Positions 13,013 to 25,984 of a stretch of DNA of 64,000 bases are shown here, piece by piece. The notes beneath the pieces are model-generated. The model searched no databases and had not been told where the DNA came from. It was given only the letters and a program-made list of their open reading frames with translations. Both the position numbers and the translations under genes were made by a program. Source of the stretch: Hevea brasiliensis (taxonomy: Eukaryota; Streptophyta; Magnoliopsida; Malpighiales; Euphorbiaceae); assembly GCF_030052815.1 (NCBI RefSeq), contig NC_079497.1, forward strand, positions 21,466,258-21,530,257. The letters are read 5' to 3'. Every line of letters begins with the position of its first letter. The stretch's first letter is position 1.

Positions 13013-13180
13013 AATCAATTCGAGGATTTTAGACCTCTGTACAATGATACAAGGAGATTTCCTCCCGTTAGTGCATTTTTATAATGTAATGTCTTGTATG
13101 TATCAAATAATGATATTGAGCAGTTGTCTTGTGAAGAAAGAATATTCAAATAACATGTGAAAACAGAATTTAAAAACTTT

Positions 13181-13191
13181 GCTCGATACCA
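13181..13191 (-). other. Primer binding site (tRNA-iMet type), damaged
   Basis: GCTCGATACCA on the plus strand, the same one-base loss as at 6647, adjoining LTR-C. Confidence 0.7.
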
Positions 13192-13199
13192 CAAAAACA

Positions 13200-16100
13200 T
13201 GTCACACCCTACCCTCTGTAAGGCATAACATGATCCGTAGTATACCTAATGAATTACCAACTCCGTCATCGATAATCCATTAAATACACTACAAGGGATT
13301 TTAAAAACTTTTCTTACCTCTTTTACAAGTGGTGAGCACTATTTACAGTGTTAAAGACTTTGGTGAATCAAGTGAAACAACTAACTCATTTGGTTTATTT
13401 GGAATTTCAGAAAATTTTGGCAGAGTGCCATCCGTATTTTGGACAAAGCAGTTCTTGAAAACTCGTAAAAGCGCTTCAATAATTTTCCAAATCTCAACTT
13501 CAATACATTTCTCAACACAACAATTTATCAACTCAATTCCATAGAAATTTTTCAAAGTTTAAGATAAGGAAATATAATACAAATTTTACAAGTCAAATAA
13601 CTCATAATTAATTTACAACTTCAAGGTACAATTTGAATTTGCAAATGCTCAAAACCAAAAACAAAATATACATACAGTGACTATACATTACATTACAAAA
13701 TACAAAATGCGGTATACTCACTATACCCAAAAATCTCTCGCTGTCGGTACTAGCAGCCTAGTCTGCTGCCCTATCTGTCTCTGCTACTGACAATAAAAGC
13801 TATCATTTGAGACAATGTCTCAGTGGTTCACAACATTACCCAAATACAAATTTTAAATCACAATTCATAAATCATATCAATAGTGGATACTTAAAACCAT
13901 AGTTAAATTCAAGACAATGAATGTCATAAGGAATTTAAACTCCAATTCACAAAAAATCAAAATTCATAATAACACAATTTAGTCAAATAGTTTAAGAATA
14001 CCGTATTGCCAATTCATGCACAATTTGATCAAATAACTGAATAATACCTTTTTGCAAATCAATAACACAATTCGATCAAATAATTGAATAATATCGTTTT
14101 GCAAATCAATAACACAATTCGATCAAATAATTGAATAATATCGTTTTGAAAATCAATAACACAATTCGATCAAATAATTGAACAATACAATGTTGCCATT
14201 CAATAACACAATTTAGGTCATGACACACATTTTTCCATATATGCCGTGTTGTACACCACGACAAGACATACTCACCCCATTAATCGAAATCAATGAGGGA
14301 GGGAGCTAGCTATATAACGAGTACTCATCCATACTCACCTCAGACTGGGAAGTCAAAGAGGGAGGAACATAATCATACTCACCCCAGACTGATAAGTCAA
14401 AGAGGGAGGAATAATCACACTCACCCCATTAATGGAGGAGGAACATAGTATCAGTGTCATGCCAATTGTGAGTCAAAACAATTCCAAACATTTTATTCAA
14501 TGATCCGTAAGAATCCAATAAATTTCCAAAGTTATAATTTCATTCACAAAATGGCAACATAATTCGTAATTCACTTCAATTTCCACAAAAACCATTTACA
14601 GTGCTTTTCAATCAATAAGTATCCATCAATATCATTCAAACAATTTTTCACAGTTTCAAACCATTCACAATGTTTTTCAATCAATAAGTGTCCATCAAAC
14701 ACATTTCCACAATTTAAAACAATAATATACAAATAGTCAATATTTATTTCAATTGAAAATAATTCAAAAGAAAAGCTTGTTGTGCACAAACACAATTTAA
14801 AACAATAATATGCAAATATTCAATATTTATTTCAATTGAAAAATTCAAAAGCAATAGCCGTTGTGCACAAACCTCTGATATTTGTCTCCTGGTCCTGACT
14901 CAGTATTTCTTTCCCTTTTGCTGAGTCCTTGTTAACTGAGAAACACAATTCGAAGTGTTTCAGTACCAAATTAAATTGTCTCTATCGATGGTGTTTGGTA
15001 AATAATGCACTGAACTCAATTATTCACTTAATCACCTAATATACCGACCCTCGTTGCGTTTTAGGTAAATTAGGTTTTAGTGTCGTTAATATGTCACATT
15101 CGATAGGGTTTTAGGTTTGGTACGTTTTGCCAAACTCGTTTCCTTGTTTAGTGCATTTTAATGCAACTTGCTGGATTCCGGGATACTGGTTTGACCTAGC
15201 CGGACGGCCTAGTTCCCTCGGTTTTCGGGTTTCGGTCAAAACTACAAACTTGTAGATCTATGTCTTATTGCACGCGGGGCAAAATTTTAGGTCAATCCGA
15301 GTTAAGTAGACCAAGTTATGGTCACTATACTACTGCTGGTCAAATGGCACCAATTTAGGTCAATTTTAGGTCAATTTGGTCAACTCTGGTTCGGCCAGTT
15401 TTTGGACCCGAACTTGTGCAAGTTGTTTGACTTGCTTATGGTCATTTCTGGGTTTTTGTGTCTTCATAAGACTTGTAGGTATGGGTCTTAACTATTCATG
15501 GCTAAAATTTCAGGTCAATTGGACCTGTTTTGAGTGAGTTATGGCCTAAACACTCACTGCTGCCCAAATGGTCAGTTTTTAGGTCTCAAGTGTACCTAAT
15601 CCGAATTGGTCATTTTCTTAGGTCACCTTGCAAGCAGAATTTTGGTATGTTTTCTCAATGAAAGTTGGCACATTTTGTGCATAGTTTCACCTCCAATTGG
15701 TCTCATACCAATTGAGGTTACACATTTAAACTTATTGGTCTATTTGCACACTGTCCTCTATATATCTTTCAAACCCCAATTCAAACACACATTTAACTTG
15801 CTCTACTTTAAATCCCCATACCCAATTCTGATTTTATACCATTCCATATTCATTTATCACTTCTTACTATGGTCAATTTGGACAGAATACAAACATTCTC
15901 AATACATCAAATACAACCCTAAACCACAAAGTCCAAATTTAGCAATATATGTACATAAATACACCTAATCATTACATATAATCTCCACTACTAATTTACA
16001 TATACATTCATCAATTCTTCTATGTCAACATTCTGCCAACACTTCCATCAATACATACAATTATTCAAGGGTTCCCAAGCTGCTGAAAATTATTCTTCAA

Positions 16101-17247
16101 CATCAAAGTGCCCTACAATTTACCAATTCCCATCCAAGTACATAAATTACCATATATATGTGAAATAATCCTCTAGGATATTAAATCACCATGATCAACA
16201 TTATTTCTCATCAATTATATGCATAAATATCTCATCAAAAACGTGACTCCATGGCTGTCCAAAATGAAAACAACAATAACTCTTCAAACTCAAAATTTTC
16301 CTTCACAAAGCCAACACCCATAACATGCACAAAAAACTTAACAAAGCTATCTTCAAAATTATGAACTTACCTTATGCTTGGAGCTTGTTAAACCTTGCTT
16401 AAACTTCTCAAATTTAGTATCAAACTCTTCCTTGTGATGAGTAGACAAAGTTTCATGAAGGAACCTAAGAGATTGGAGTTGAAAATGGAGAGTTAAGAGA
16501 GCTTGCTTGAAAAATGGCCATGGTGTTTCCTCTCACCTTCATTCACGGCAATGTTGAGATAACTTTGAGGAAGATGAAGTTCAGCTGATTTAGTGGAGTT
16601 ACAGCTGCCCTATTATATGTTTATTTTATGCATTAGTGGTCCACTCACAATTTTAATCATATTTTAAGCTAAACTTTCATTTAATCCCACATGAAACCCC
16701 TGATTTTAGCTATTTACTTTAGGTACCACCAAATTAATTTTTCATTTTATTTTCTAAGTGTAATATTATTTATTTTTAATGGACATTTAGGTCAAAAGAC
16801 ACTTCGGGGTGTCAAATGACCATAATGCCCCTGTTCGGGTTACGTTCCCGATTTTTCGGTAACACCGGGTTTTGTCTGTTTTTCGATTTCTCACTTTTCT
16901 TTGTACTAATTATTTAATTTTTCTTTTATCTTTCTAATGATATTTATTCTTCAATAAGGGTCTATTTAAGTCCTAAAAATGTTTTCCAGGGTTCACTGCA
17001 GTCCAGTATTAGTCAACGGTCCACGCCGTGACTTCCTGGCAATGTCACCCATCGCTAGGTTTCCTACTGCTTAACTTGATCACATTTCTTTGCTATCATT
17101 TTTCCTTTGTTTTTCTTGTACTTTCTTTTCTTGTATTTCATTATTTTATGTCTCCTCACTCTCATTGAAGTGTGGTTCTAGGCATCCTAGTGTCCTGACA
17201 AAGACTGGTCACCGGAATGACGCACTACCGAACTGAGGGGTGTTACA
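13200..17247 (-). repeat. E1 LTR-C (4.05 kb)
   Basis: Near-identical to LTR-B and LTR-D. It has private substitutions such as an A at 15681, which breaks the first hairpin, and at 16091. Confidence 0.92.
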
Positions 17248-17261
17248 ATTCTCCCCCCCTT

Positions 17262-18320
17262 AAATAAATTTCGTCCACGAAATTTTACCCAATAGCTATC
17301 TTACAATAGTCATACGTTTATTTTGTCTTGTCTATATGATCGTATAATCTTGTTTTCCTCAAATTTTTATAAGACTTTTAACAATCTAATACCACGTTTA
17401 ATTTGTTTGTATAATACTAATCTCCTCTTACTATTGTGTTGTCTAATATTTCGGTTCACGTTCCTTCTTGAATGACCCTTGAGGTCATGTTAGAATCATT
17501 CATCAGTCATTGGTCCTCTGACCATTCTAATCCATAGTCTTCCTCACATTCGTAATATTTCTTTGTTATATATGAATCAACTGTTCAATTTTCTACTTTC
17601 ATAAACTCTTTTTATCTGTCAATATTCTATAACTTACTTCCTTTTGTACTGAACTATAACCTTTCGATATTTTAACTTTTGAGTTTTAGATCCCTAAGTA
17701 GGATTTTCAAACTTATTTCTAACAATTAAATTCTGTCCTGGCATAACTATACCAAAATAGATGCCGTTGGCAACTATTCTCATCTAGATGTACTATCGGG
17801 TAGTACGTAGCTCTACACAATAATCTCAAGTTAGTACTGTAATCTGCAGCTTACAGTATAAACATCAAGAACATTGCATAGTTACTACGATACATCCCAA
17901 TATATCAAACTTTGTTATCTTTTATTCTTTTTGAATTCACTGATATTCGAATCTTATTCTGATTACAATATCCATTAGCAATTTCTAACAGTAACCTCCT
18001 TACCCTCATCTAGAGCAATTCCATTACTGCATCTTACTTTTATGTCCTCTTACCTTACATTAAGTAGGCTGGCCAATTAGCTTTGTAATTTATGGTGTGT
18101 TAGAAAATACTTTTCGCCGATAAACTCTTTCAAAACTAATTTCACTTATTATCACAATCCTTATCTTAAGGGCTAATCACTAATGCATCAAAATTTATTC
18201 CCTCAGAAGGAATAACAACATGAACATATAGTTCTAACACTAACATAAAAATATGCAAACTCCAGGTCAAACAATACATATATATATATCTTAGTTGCTA
18301 ATTGAGAAAGTACCAGAAAT
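17262..18320 (-). other. E1 internal-3 non-coding region with intact conserved island
   Basis: This copy holds the island at about 17813-17915 in its best-preserved form, including the inverted repeat CTGTAA...TTACAG with an 8-nt loop (17837-17856). E3 has the identical 20 bases at 45880-45899. Confidence 0.75.
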
Positions 18321-18332
18321 AATGTCAAAAGT

Positions 18333-19581
18333 CTAAGCCTCTTCTCTCTGTAGATAGCGTATACTCTAGTTGAAGCATCACCCTGTTTTGGTGATTCACG
18401 ATACTCTGACTTCTAGGTGTACTACCCCTACCTCTACCTCTGCCTCTACTAACTGATGGTGAACTATTTGGGGTAGAAACTTGGGTTGATCCCTTTGGTG
18501 TAGTAAATGATCCAGAACGACTTGGATTTACATAATCCCTAGCAAAATGGCCAGTCTCTCCACAGTTAAAACATGCTCCTACGGCTCTATAACATAGCCC
18601 ACTATGTGGTTTACCACAAGTTTCACAAAGTCGATCTGACAGCGCATTTAGGTTTCGTTGAGTTTCGATCGGATCGAGGTGGTTTCTGTCCAAAAGATCT
18701 ATCTCTACCGGACTTCTTACTATCTCTGTCGTATCCCCCAAAGTTTTTCCTCTTTCCAGTAGGACCATTAGAACTCTGTTCTACTGACTTTCCCTCTTTT
18801 TCTTTCTTCTCTGATTTTTTTTTCTCAAGAGCCGCTTCAGATTCAATTCTTTCTAATTCTAGTGCTTGAGAAATAAGTTCAGAGAAGTTGTTATGTTTGA
18901 ATCCGACCACTTGTAATCTGATACTAGGCTTCAAGCCGGTTTCAAACCTCTTACATCTCTCCCTGCTGGTAGAAAGTAGACTTACTGCATAATGGCTTAG
19001 GCGGGAGAATTCCCTTTCATACTCAGCCACTGATCTGCCCCCCTGTTTCAGACTTAGGAATTCTTGCAGCTTCTGATCTACATAAGCATCAGAGACATAT
19101 TTTTGCCTGAATTCCCTGAGGAAGTCATTCCATGTTAGCACTGCAGGTTCTACCAGACTATGGGGAATGGTTTTCCACCAGTCATAAGCATCCCCCTGTA
19201 GCAAAGATACTGAGTACTCAAATCTGAGCTCCTCTGTGCAATGCAGTTTCTTGAATACCCTATCCATCCTCTCTAACCATTGTTCAGCTTCTAGAGGATC
19301 TACTGTCCCCTTAAACTCTGTAGCCCCATATTTCATCAATTTATCATACTGCCTGGTAGGAGACTGTGGTTGTACCACTGGTGTCTGTATTGGGACTTGA
19401 GTAGGCACATTACCAGCCATTTGTTGGAACATTGCAGCCGTCACGAGCGAATCGAGCATAGAATCGCTGCGTGCAGTGCGGTGGCTGGTGCTACTGAACC
19501 ACTGACATTATGTAGGCATGGGGCATCCCCTTGCACCTCAGCCTCTATCGATTGATCGACTGAACGATCACCCTCTTCCAT
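18333..19581 (-). pseudogene. gag: E1 gag copy 3 (best preserved N-terminal and capsid part)
   Basis: The minus-strand start is ATG at 19581 (MEEGDRSVDQSIEAE...). An open stretch at 18623-19459 carries the Retrotrans_gag capsid core, with YDKLMKYGATEFKG, WLERMDRVF, LLQGDAYDWW, FLREFRQKYV and FSRLSHYA motifs, then a Lys/Glu-rich linker. The frame breaks near 18650-18672, where two CTG-containing sites seen in copy 1 are shortened. It continues in another frame at 18325-18768 with CETCGKPHSGLC and a CCHC knuckle whose last Cys is Tyr. Overall length is about 415 codons, and it ends QREEA-type before a stop at 18333. A second break near 19441-19490 separates the first about 40 residues. Confidence 0.82.
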
Positions 19582-19750
19582 AATCAATTCGAGGATTTTA
19601 GACCTCCTGTACAATGATACAAGGAGATTTCCTCCCGTTAGTGCATTTTTATAATGTAATGTACTGTATGTATCAAATAATGATATTGAGCAGTTGTACT
19701 GTGAAGAAAGAATATTCAAATAACATGTGAAAACAGAATTTAAAAACTTT

Positions 19751-19762
19751 GCTCTGATACCA
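19751..19762 (-). other. Primer binding site, initiator tRNA-Met, intact
   Basis: The plus strand reads GCTCTGATACCA, the complement of the classic plant TGGTATCAGAGC site, eight bases from the LTR-D terminus at 19771. Confidence 0.9.
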
Positions 19763-19770
19763 CAAAAACA

Positions 19771-22700
19771 TGTCACACCCTACCCCTCTGTAAGGCATAA
19801 CATGATCCCGTAGTATACCTAATGAATTACCAACTCCGTCTACTGATAATCCATTAAATACACTACAAGGGATTTTAAAAACTTTTCTTACCTCTTTTAC
19901 AGTGGTGAGCACTATTTACAGGTGTTAAAGACTTTGGTGAACTGAAGTGAAACAACTAACTCATTTGGTTTATTTGGAATTTCTGTAAAAATTTTGGCAG
20001 AGTGCCATCTGTATTTTGGACAAAACAGTTCTTCAGAAAACCTGTAAAAAGCGCTTCAATAATTTTCCAAATCTCAACTTCAATACATTTCTCAACACAA
20101 CAATTTATCAACTCAATTCCATAGAAATTTTTCAAAGTTTAAGATAAGGAAATATAATACAATTTTTACAAGTCAAATAACTCATAATTAATTTACAACT
20201 TCAAGGTACAATTTGAATTTGCAACTGCTCAAAACCAAAAACAAAATATACATACAGTGAATATACATTACATTACAAAATACAAAATGCGGTATACTCA
20301 CTATACCCAAAAATCTCTCGCTGTCGGTACTAGCAGCCTAGTCTGCTGCCCTATCTGTCTGTCTACTGCGCGACAATAAAAGCTATCATTTGAGACAATG
20401 TCTCGATGGTGCACAACATTAACCAAATACAAATTTTAAATCACAATTCATAAATCATATCAATAGTGGATACTTAAAACCATAGTTAAATTCAAGACAA
20501 TGAATGTCATAAGGAATTTAAACTCCAATTCACAAAAAATCAAAATTCATAATAACACAATTTAGTCAAATAGTTTAAGAATACCGTATTGCCAATTCAT
20601 GCACAATTTGATCAAATAACTGAATAATACCTTTTTGCAAATCAATAACACAATTCGATCAAATAATTGAATAATATCGTTTTGCAAATCAATAACACAA
20701 TTCGATCAAATAATTGAATAATATCGTTTTGAAAATCAATAACACAATTCGATCAAATAATTGAACAATACAATGTTGCCATTCAATAACACAATTTAGG
20801 TCATGACACACATTTTTCCATATATGCCGTGTTGTACACCACGACAAGACATACTCACCCCATTAATCGAAATCAATGAGGAGGGAGCTAGCTATATAAC
20901 GAGTACTCATCCATACTCACCTCGGTGGGAAGTCAAGAGAGAGGAACATAATCATACTCACCCCATCGATAAGTCAAAGAGGGAGGAATAATCACACTCA
21001 CCCCATTAATGGAGGAGGAACATAGTATCAGTGTCATGCCAATTGTGAGTCAAAACAATTCCAAACATTTTATTCAATGATCCGTAAGAATCCAATAAAT
21101 TTCCAAAGTTATAATTTCATTCACAAAATGGCAACATAATTCGTAATTCACTTCAATTTCCACAAAACCATTTCTGATGCTTTTCAATCAATAAGTATCC
21201 ATCAATATCATTCAAACAATTTTTCACAGTTTCAAACCATTCACAATGTTTTTCAATCAATAAGTGTCCATCAAACACATTTCCACAATTTAAAACAATA
21301 ATATACAAATAGTCAATATTTATTTCAATTGAAAATAATTCAAAAGAAACAGTTGTTGTGCACAAACACAATTTAAAACAATAATATGCAAATATTCAAT
21401 ATTTATTTCAATTGAAAAATTCAAAAGCAATAGCCGTTGTGCACAATCCTCTGATATTTGTCTCCGGTCTGACTCGATTTCTTTCCCTTTTCTTTGAGTC
21501 CTTGTTAACTGAGAAACACAATTCGAAGTGTTTCAGTACCAAATTAAATTGTCTCTATCGATGGTGTTTGGTAAATAATGCACTGAACTCAATTATTCAC
21601 TTAATCACCTAATATACCGACCCTCGTTGCGTTTTAGGTAAATTAGGTTTTAGTGTCGTTAATATGTCACATTCGATAGGGTTTTAGGTTTGGTACGTTT
21701 TGCCAAACTCGTTTCCTTGTTTAGTGCATTTTAATGCAACTTGCTGGATTCCGGGATACTGGTTTGACCTAGCCGGACGGCCTAGTTCCCTCGGTTTTCG
21801 GGTTTCGGTCAAAACTACAAACTTGTAGATCTATGTCTTATTGCACGCGGGGCAAAATTTTAGGTCAATCCGAGTTAAGTAGACCAAGTTATGGTCACTA
21901 TACTACTGCTGGTCAAATGGCACCAATTTAGGTCAATTTTAGGTCAATTTGGTCAACTCTGGTTCGGCCAGTTTTTGGACCCGAACTTGTGCAAGTTGTT
22001 TGACTTGCTTATGGTCATTTCTGGGTTTTTGTGTCTTCATAAGACTTGTAGGTATGGGTCTTAACTATTCATGGCTAAAATTTCAGGTCAATTGGACCTG
22101 TTTTGAGTGAGTTATGGCCTAAACACTCACTGCTGCCCAAATGGTCAGTTTTTAGGTCTCAAGTGTACCTAATCCGAATTGGTCATTTTCTTAGGTCACC
22201 TTGCAAGCAGAATTTTGGTATGTTTTCTCAATGAAAGTTGGCACATTTTGTGCCTAGTTTCACCTCCAATTGGTCTCATACCAATTGAGGTTACACATTT
22301 AAACTTATTGGTCTATTTGCACACTGTCCTCTATATATCTTTCAAACCCCAATTCAAACACACATTTAACTTGCTCTACTTTAAATCCCCATACCCAATT
22401 CTGATTTTATACCATTCCATATTCATTTATCACTTCTTACTATGGTCAATTTGGACAGAATACAAACATTCTCAATACATCAAATACAACCCTAAACCAC
22501 AAAGTCCAAATTTAGCAATATATGTACATAAATACACCTAATCATTACATATAATCTCCACTACTAATTTACATATACATTCATCAATTCTTCTATGTCA
22601 ACATTCTGCCAACACTTCCATCAATACATACAATTATTCAAGGGTTCCCAAGCTGCTGAAAATTGTTCTTCAACATCAAAGTGCCCTACAATTTACCAAT

Positions 22701-23821
22701 TCCCATCCAAGTACATAAATTACCATATATATGTGAAATAATCCTCTAGGATATTAAATCACCATGATCAACATTATTTCTCATCAATTATATGCATAAA
22801 TATCTCATCAAAACGTGACTCCATGGCTGTCCAAAATGAAAACAACAATAACTCTTCAAACTCAAAATTTTCCTTCACAAAGCCAACACCCATAACATGC
22901 ACAAAAAACTTAACAAAGCTATCTTCAAAATTATGAACTTACCTTATGCTTGGAGCTTGTTAAACCTTGCTTAAACTTCTCAAATTTAGTATCAAACTCT
23001 TCCTTGTGATGAGTAGACAAAGTTTCATGAAGGAACCTAAGAGATTGGAGTTGAAAATGGAGAGTTAAGAGAGCTTGCTTGAAAATGGCCATGGTGTTTC
23101 CTCTCACCTTCATTCACGGCAATGTTGAGATAACTTTGAGGAAGATGAAGTTCAGCTGATTTAGTGGAGTTACAGCTGCCCTATTATATGTTTATTTTAT
23201 GCATTAGTGGTCCACTCACAATTTTAATCATATTTTAAGCTAAACTTTCATTTAATCCCACATGAAACCCCTGATTTTAGCTATTTACTTTAGGTACCAC
23301 CAAATTAATTTTTCATTTTATTTTCTAAGTGTAATATTATTTATTTTTAATGGACATTTAGGTCAAAAGACACTTCGTGGTGTCAAATTACCATAATGCC
23401 CTGTTTCGTTACGTTTCCCGATTTTTCTGAACACCGGGTTTTGTCTGTTTTTCGATTTCTCACTTTTCTTTGTACTAATTATTTAATTTTTCTTTTATCT
23501 TTCTAATGATATTTATTCTTCAATAAGGGTCTATTTAAGTCCTAAAAATGTTTTCCAGGGTTCCCCGCAGTCCAGGGCTAGTCAACGGTCCACGCCGTGA
23601 CTTCCCGGTGCGGTCACCCATCGCTAGGTTTCCTACTGCTTAACTTGATCACATTTCTTTGCTATCATTTTTCCTTTGTTTTTCTTGTACTTTCTTTTCT
23701 TGTATTTCATTATTTTATGTCTCCTCACTCTCATTGAAGTGTGGTTCTAGGCATCCTAGCTGTCCGGACAGCACTGGTCACTGGAACAGCAGAACGCACT
23801 ACCGAACTTAGGGGTGTTACA
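19771..23821 (-). repeat. E1 LTR-D (4.05 kb), 5' LTR of the array
   Basis: Rightmost LTR on the plus strand, hence the 5' LTR in element sense. It ends GTGTTACA at 23821 and is followed by the second AATTT. Private differences include 22810 (one A fewer) and 23376-23405. Confidence 0.92.
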
Positions 23822-23826
23822 AATTT
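23822..23826. repeat. Target-site duplication of E1, right copy
   Basis: AATTT, matching 109-113. Confidence 0.92.
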
Positions 23827-25937
23827 TATTTCCAAGTGTATTGCATTTTATTGCAATTTATCGGATTTCAGTGTACTATTTTGACCTAGTCGGACGACCT
23901 AGTTCCCTCAGTTTTTGGGTTTCCGTCCAAACTACAAACTTGTAGGTCTATGTCTTATTGCATGTGGGACAAAATTTCAGGTCATTCTGAGTTGTATAGA
24001 CCAAGATATGGTCAATTTACCAATGCTGGACAGAATGCACTAAAATGGTAGGCTTAAGTCATTTTTAGGTCACTTTTGGTTCGGCCAGTTTTGGGACCTG
24101 AACTTGTGCAAGCTATTTGGCTTGGTCCTAGCCATTTCTGGGCTTTGGTGTCTTCATAAGAATTGTAGATCTATGTCTAAAATATTCATGATAAAAATTT
24201 CAGGTCATTTGGACCTGTTTTGAGTAAGTTATGGTCAAAACACTAATTGCTGCCCAAATGGTCAATTTTCAGGCTTTCAAGTCACTAATCCGGGTTTGGT
24301 CATTTTTCAAGTAACCTTCTAGGCAGAATTTAGGTAAGCTTTCTTCATGAAAGTTGGCACATTTTGTGCCTAGTTTCACCTCTAATTGGTCTCATACAAA
24401 TTGGAGTCACACACTTAAGGTTCTAAGCTAAAATATACACTGCCCTATTACACATTGTTCATCCCTTACCAATTACACATCCTATACTTACCAAGTTAAC
24501 TCTTTCATGCCAATTCTGGTTTGTACCATACCATTAACACACTTTACAACACATTTTGGTCATTTTGGATAGCTTGTAACCATTCTCAATATACACATTA
24601 TAACTCAGAATTTTCAAAGTCCAATTACAATAATTTAACCACATGAACATACCTCATTTACATGTCCAAATCCAAAAAATTATTCATATACACATGCTGC
24701 CCCCATAAGAAACATAATTCAACAAACCAAACCATGAAACAACACATTTCTAACTAAACTTTAAAGTTGTCGAATCACCTCATGAACACATCTCCTTTAA
24801 ATTTGCTTTCAAGCTTCCAAAACCAAGTGCACCATTACACATACTCTTAATACACATTGTCTAAATCATTTCTATACACATAAACACTTACATCAACATC
24901 TTAAACAACCATTTACATGCAAGGACAAGCTGTTCATAGTGAGGTTTCATGGCTACCGAAATGGCTCAACTCCAATAATTAATCAAACATAAAAAATTCT
25001 TCCATAAATCAACTCCCTACAACATCCACTCAAAGTTTAAGGAAGCAAGATTGAAAAATACACACTTACCACTTTTGAAGCTTTATCAAAACCTTAATAA
25101 ACTTCTTAAAATTGTTATCAAACTCTTCTTTGCAAGGTGAGGATTAACTTTAATGAGGGAACTTAGTGGAAATGGTAGCTTAAGGTTGGTTGCATGAAGC
25201 TCCCTCACATTCGGCCATGGAGGTTTTCTCTTAAGTTGGTTTCGGCTGGTTGTCCCAAGGTTGAAGATGATAGAATTTTTTGTCCAAAGGCTGATTAAAA
25301 GTCCACTTAGGTGATGTTAGTGGAGCACTAATGAAGTTTTAATATTAGTTTAATCAAAATTTTCATAATTCCCACATTTAACCTCTTTTCTTTCACTATT
25401 TAAATTATGGATCACCATTCTAAATTTCATGATATTTTCAATGTTTAATATCATTTATTTTTAATGTACCTTTAGGTCAAAAGGCAACTCGGGGTGTCAA
25501 TTGACCACACCGTATTCGGGTTGCTTTTCGACTTTTTCGGTAACACCGATTTTTGTCGGTTTCTCGATTTTTCACTTTTCTTTGTACTAATTTTTTAATT
25601 TTTCTTTGACATTTCTAATATCATTTACTTTTCAATAGATGTTTATTTAAGTCCCAAAAATATTTTTCAGGGTTTCCCGCAGTCCAAGGCTAGTCAACGG
25701 CCCACGCCGCAACTTCCCGGTGCGATTACCCATCGGTACGGTTTTGTCCATTTAGCTTAGTTCCATTTTCTCTCTTTTATTTTTCCTTTATTTTTTTCTA
25801 TTGTATTTTCCTCTATTGTATTTCACTACCTTATATCTCCACACTAATATTTAAATATAATTCCAAGCATCCTAACTGTCCGAACAGACACTGTCACCGG
25901 AACAATAGAATGCACTACTGAACATAGGGGTGTTACA
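23827..25937 (-). repeat. E2 left (3') LTR, inner fragment
   Basis: Continues the LTR from 113 and aligns with 32254-34365. It ends GGGGTGTTACA next to the E2 polypurine tract. Confidence 0.9.
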
Positions 25938-25951
25938 ATTCTCCCCCCCTT
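25938..25951 (-). other. Polypurine tract of E2
   Basis: Minus strand AAGGGGGGGAGAAT, directly before the 3' LTR. The pol stop is only about 35 bp upstream. Confidence 0.85.
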
Positions 25952-25984
25952 AAAATAAATTTCGTCTCGAAATTTTTCCTGGCA

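Larger units (their letters stand above)
114..23821 (-). mobile_element. E1: tandem array of a gag-only chromovirus-related LTR element (4 LTRs, 3 internal regions)
   Basis: The order on the plus strand is LTR-A 114-4169, internal-1 4170-6665, LTR-B 6666-10717, internal-2 10718-13199, LTR-C 13200-17247, internal-3 17248-19770, LTR-D 19771-23821. Periods are 6552, 6534 and 6571 bp. Every LTR/internal junction is canonical, with a polypurine tract on one side and a tRNA-Met primer site on the other. One target duplication (AATTT) flanks the whole array. Each internal region holds only gag plus about 1 kb of non-coding DNA, as in TR-GAG non-autonomous elements. Unequal recombination between LTRs after a single insertion is the likely origin. 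Copy-specific differences (for example 15680 in LTR-C, 23376-23390 in LTR-D, and several in LTR-A) argue that the copies are real. Confidence 0.9.

Noticed and set aside
19751..19762. tRNA gene fragment
   Set aside because: The tRNA-Met match is only the 12-base primer binding site. No tRNA fold is present around it.
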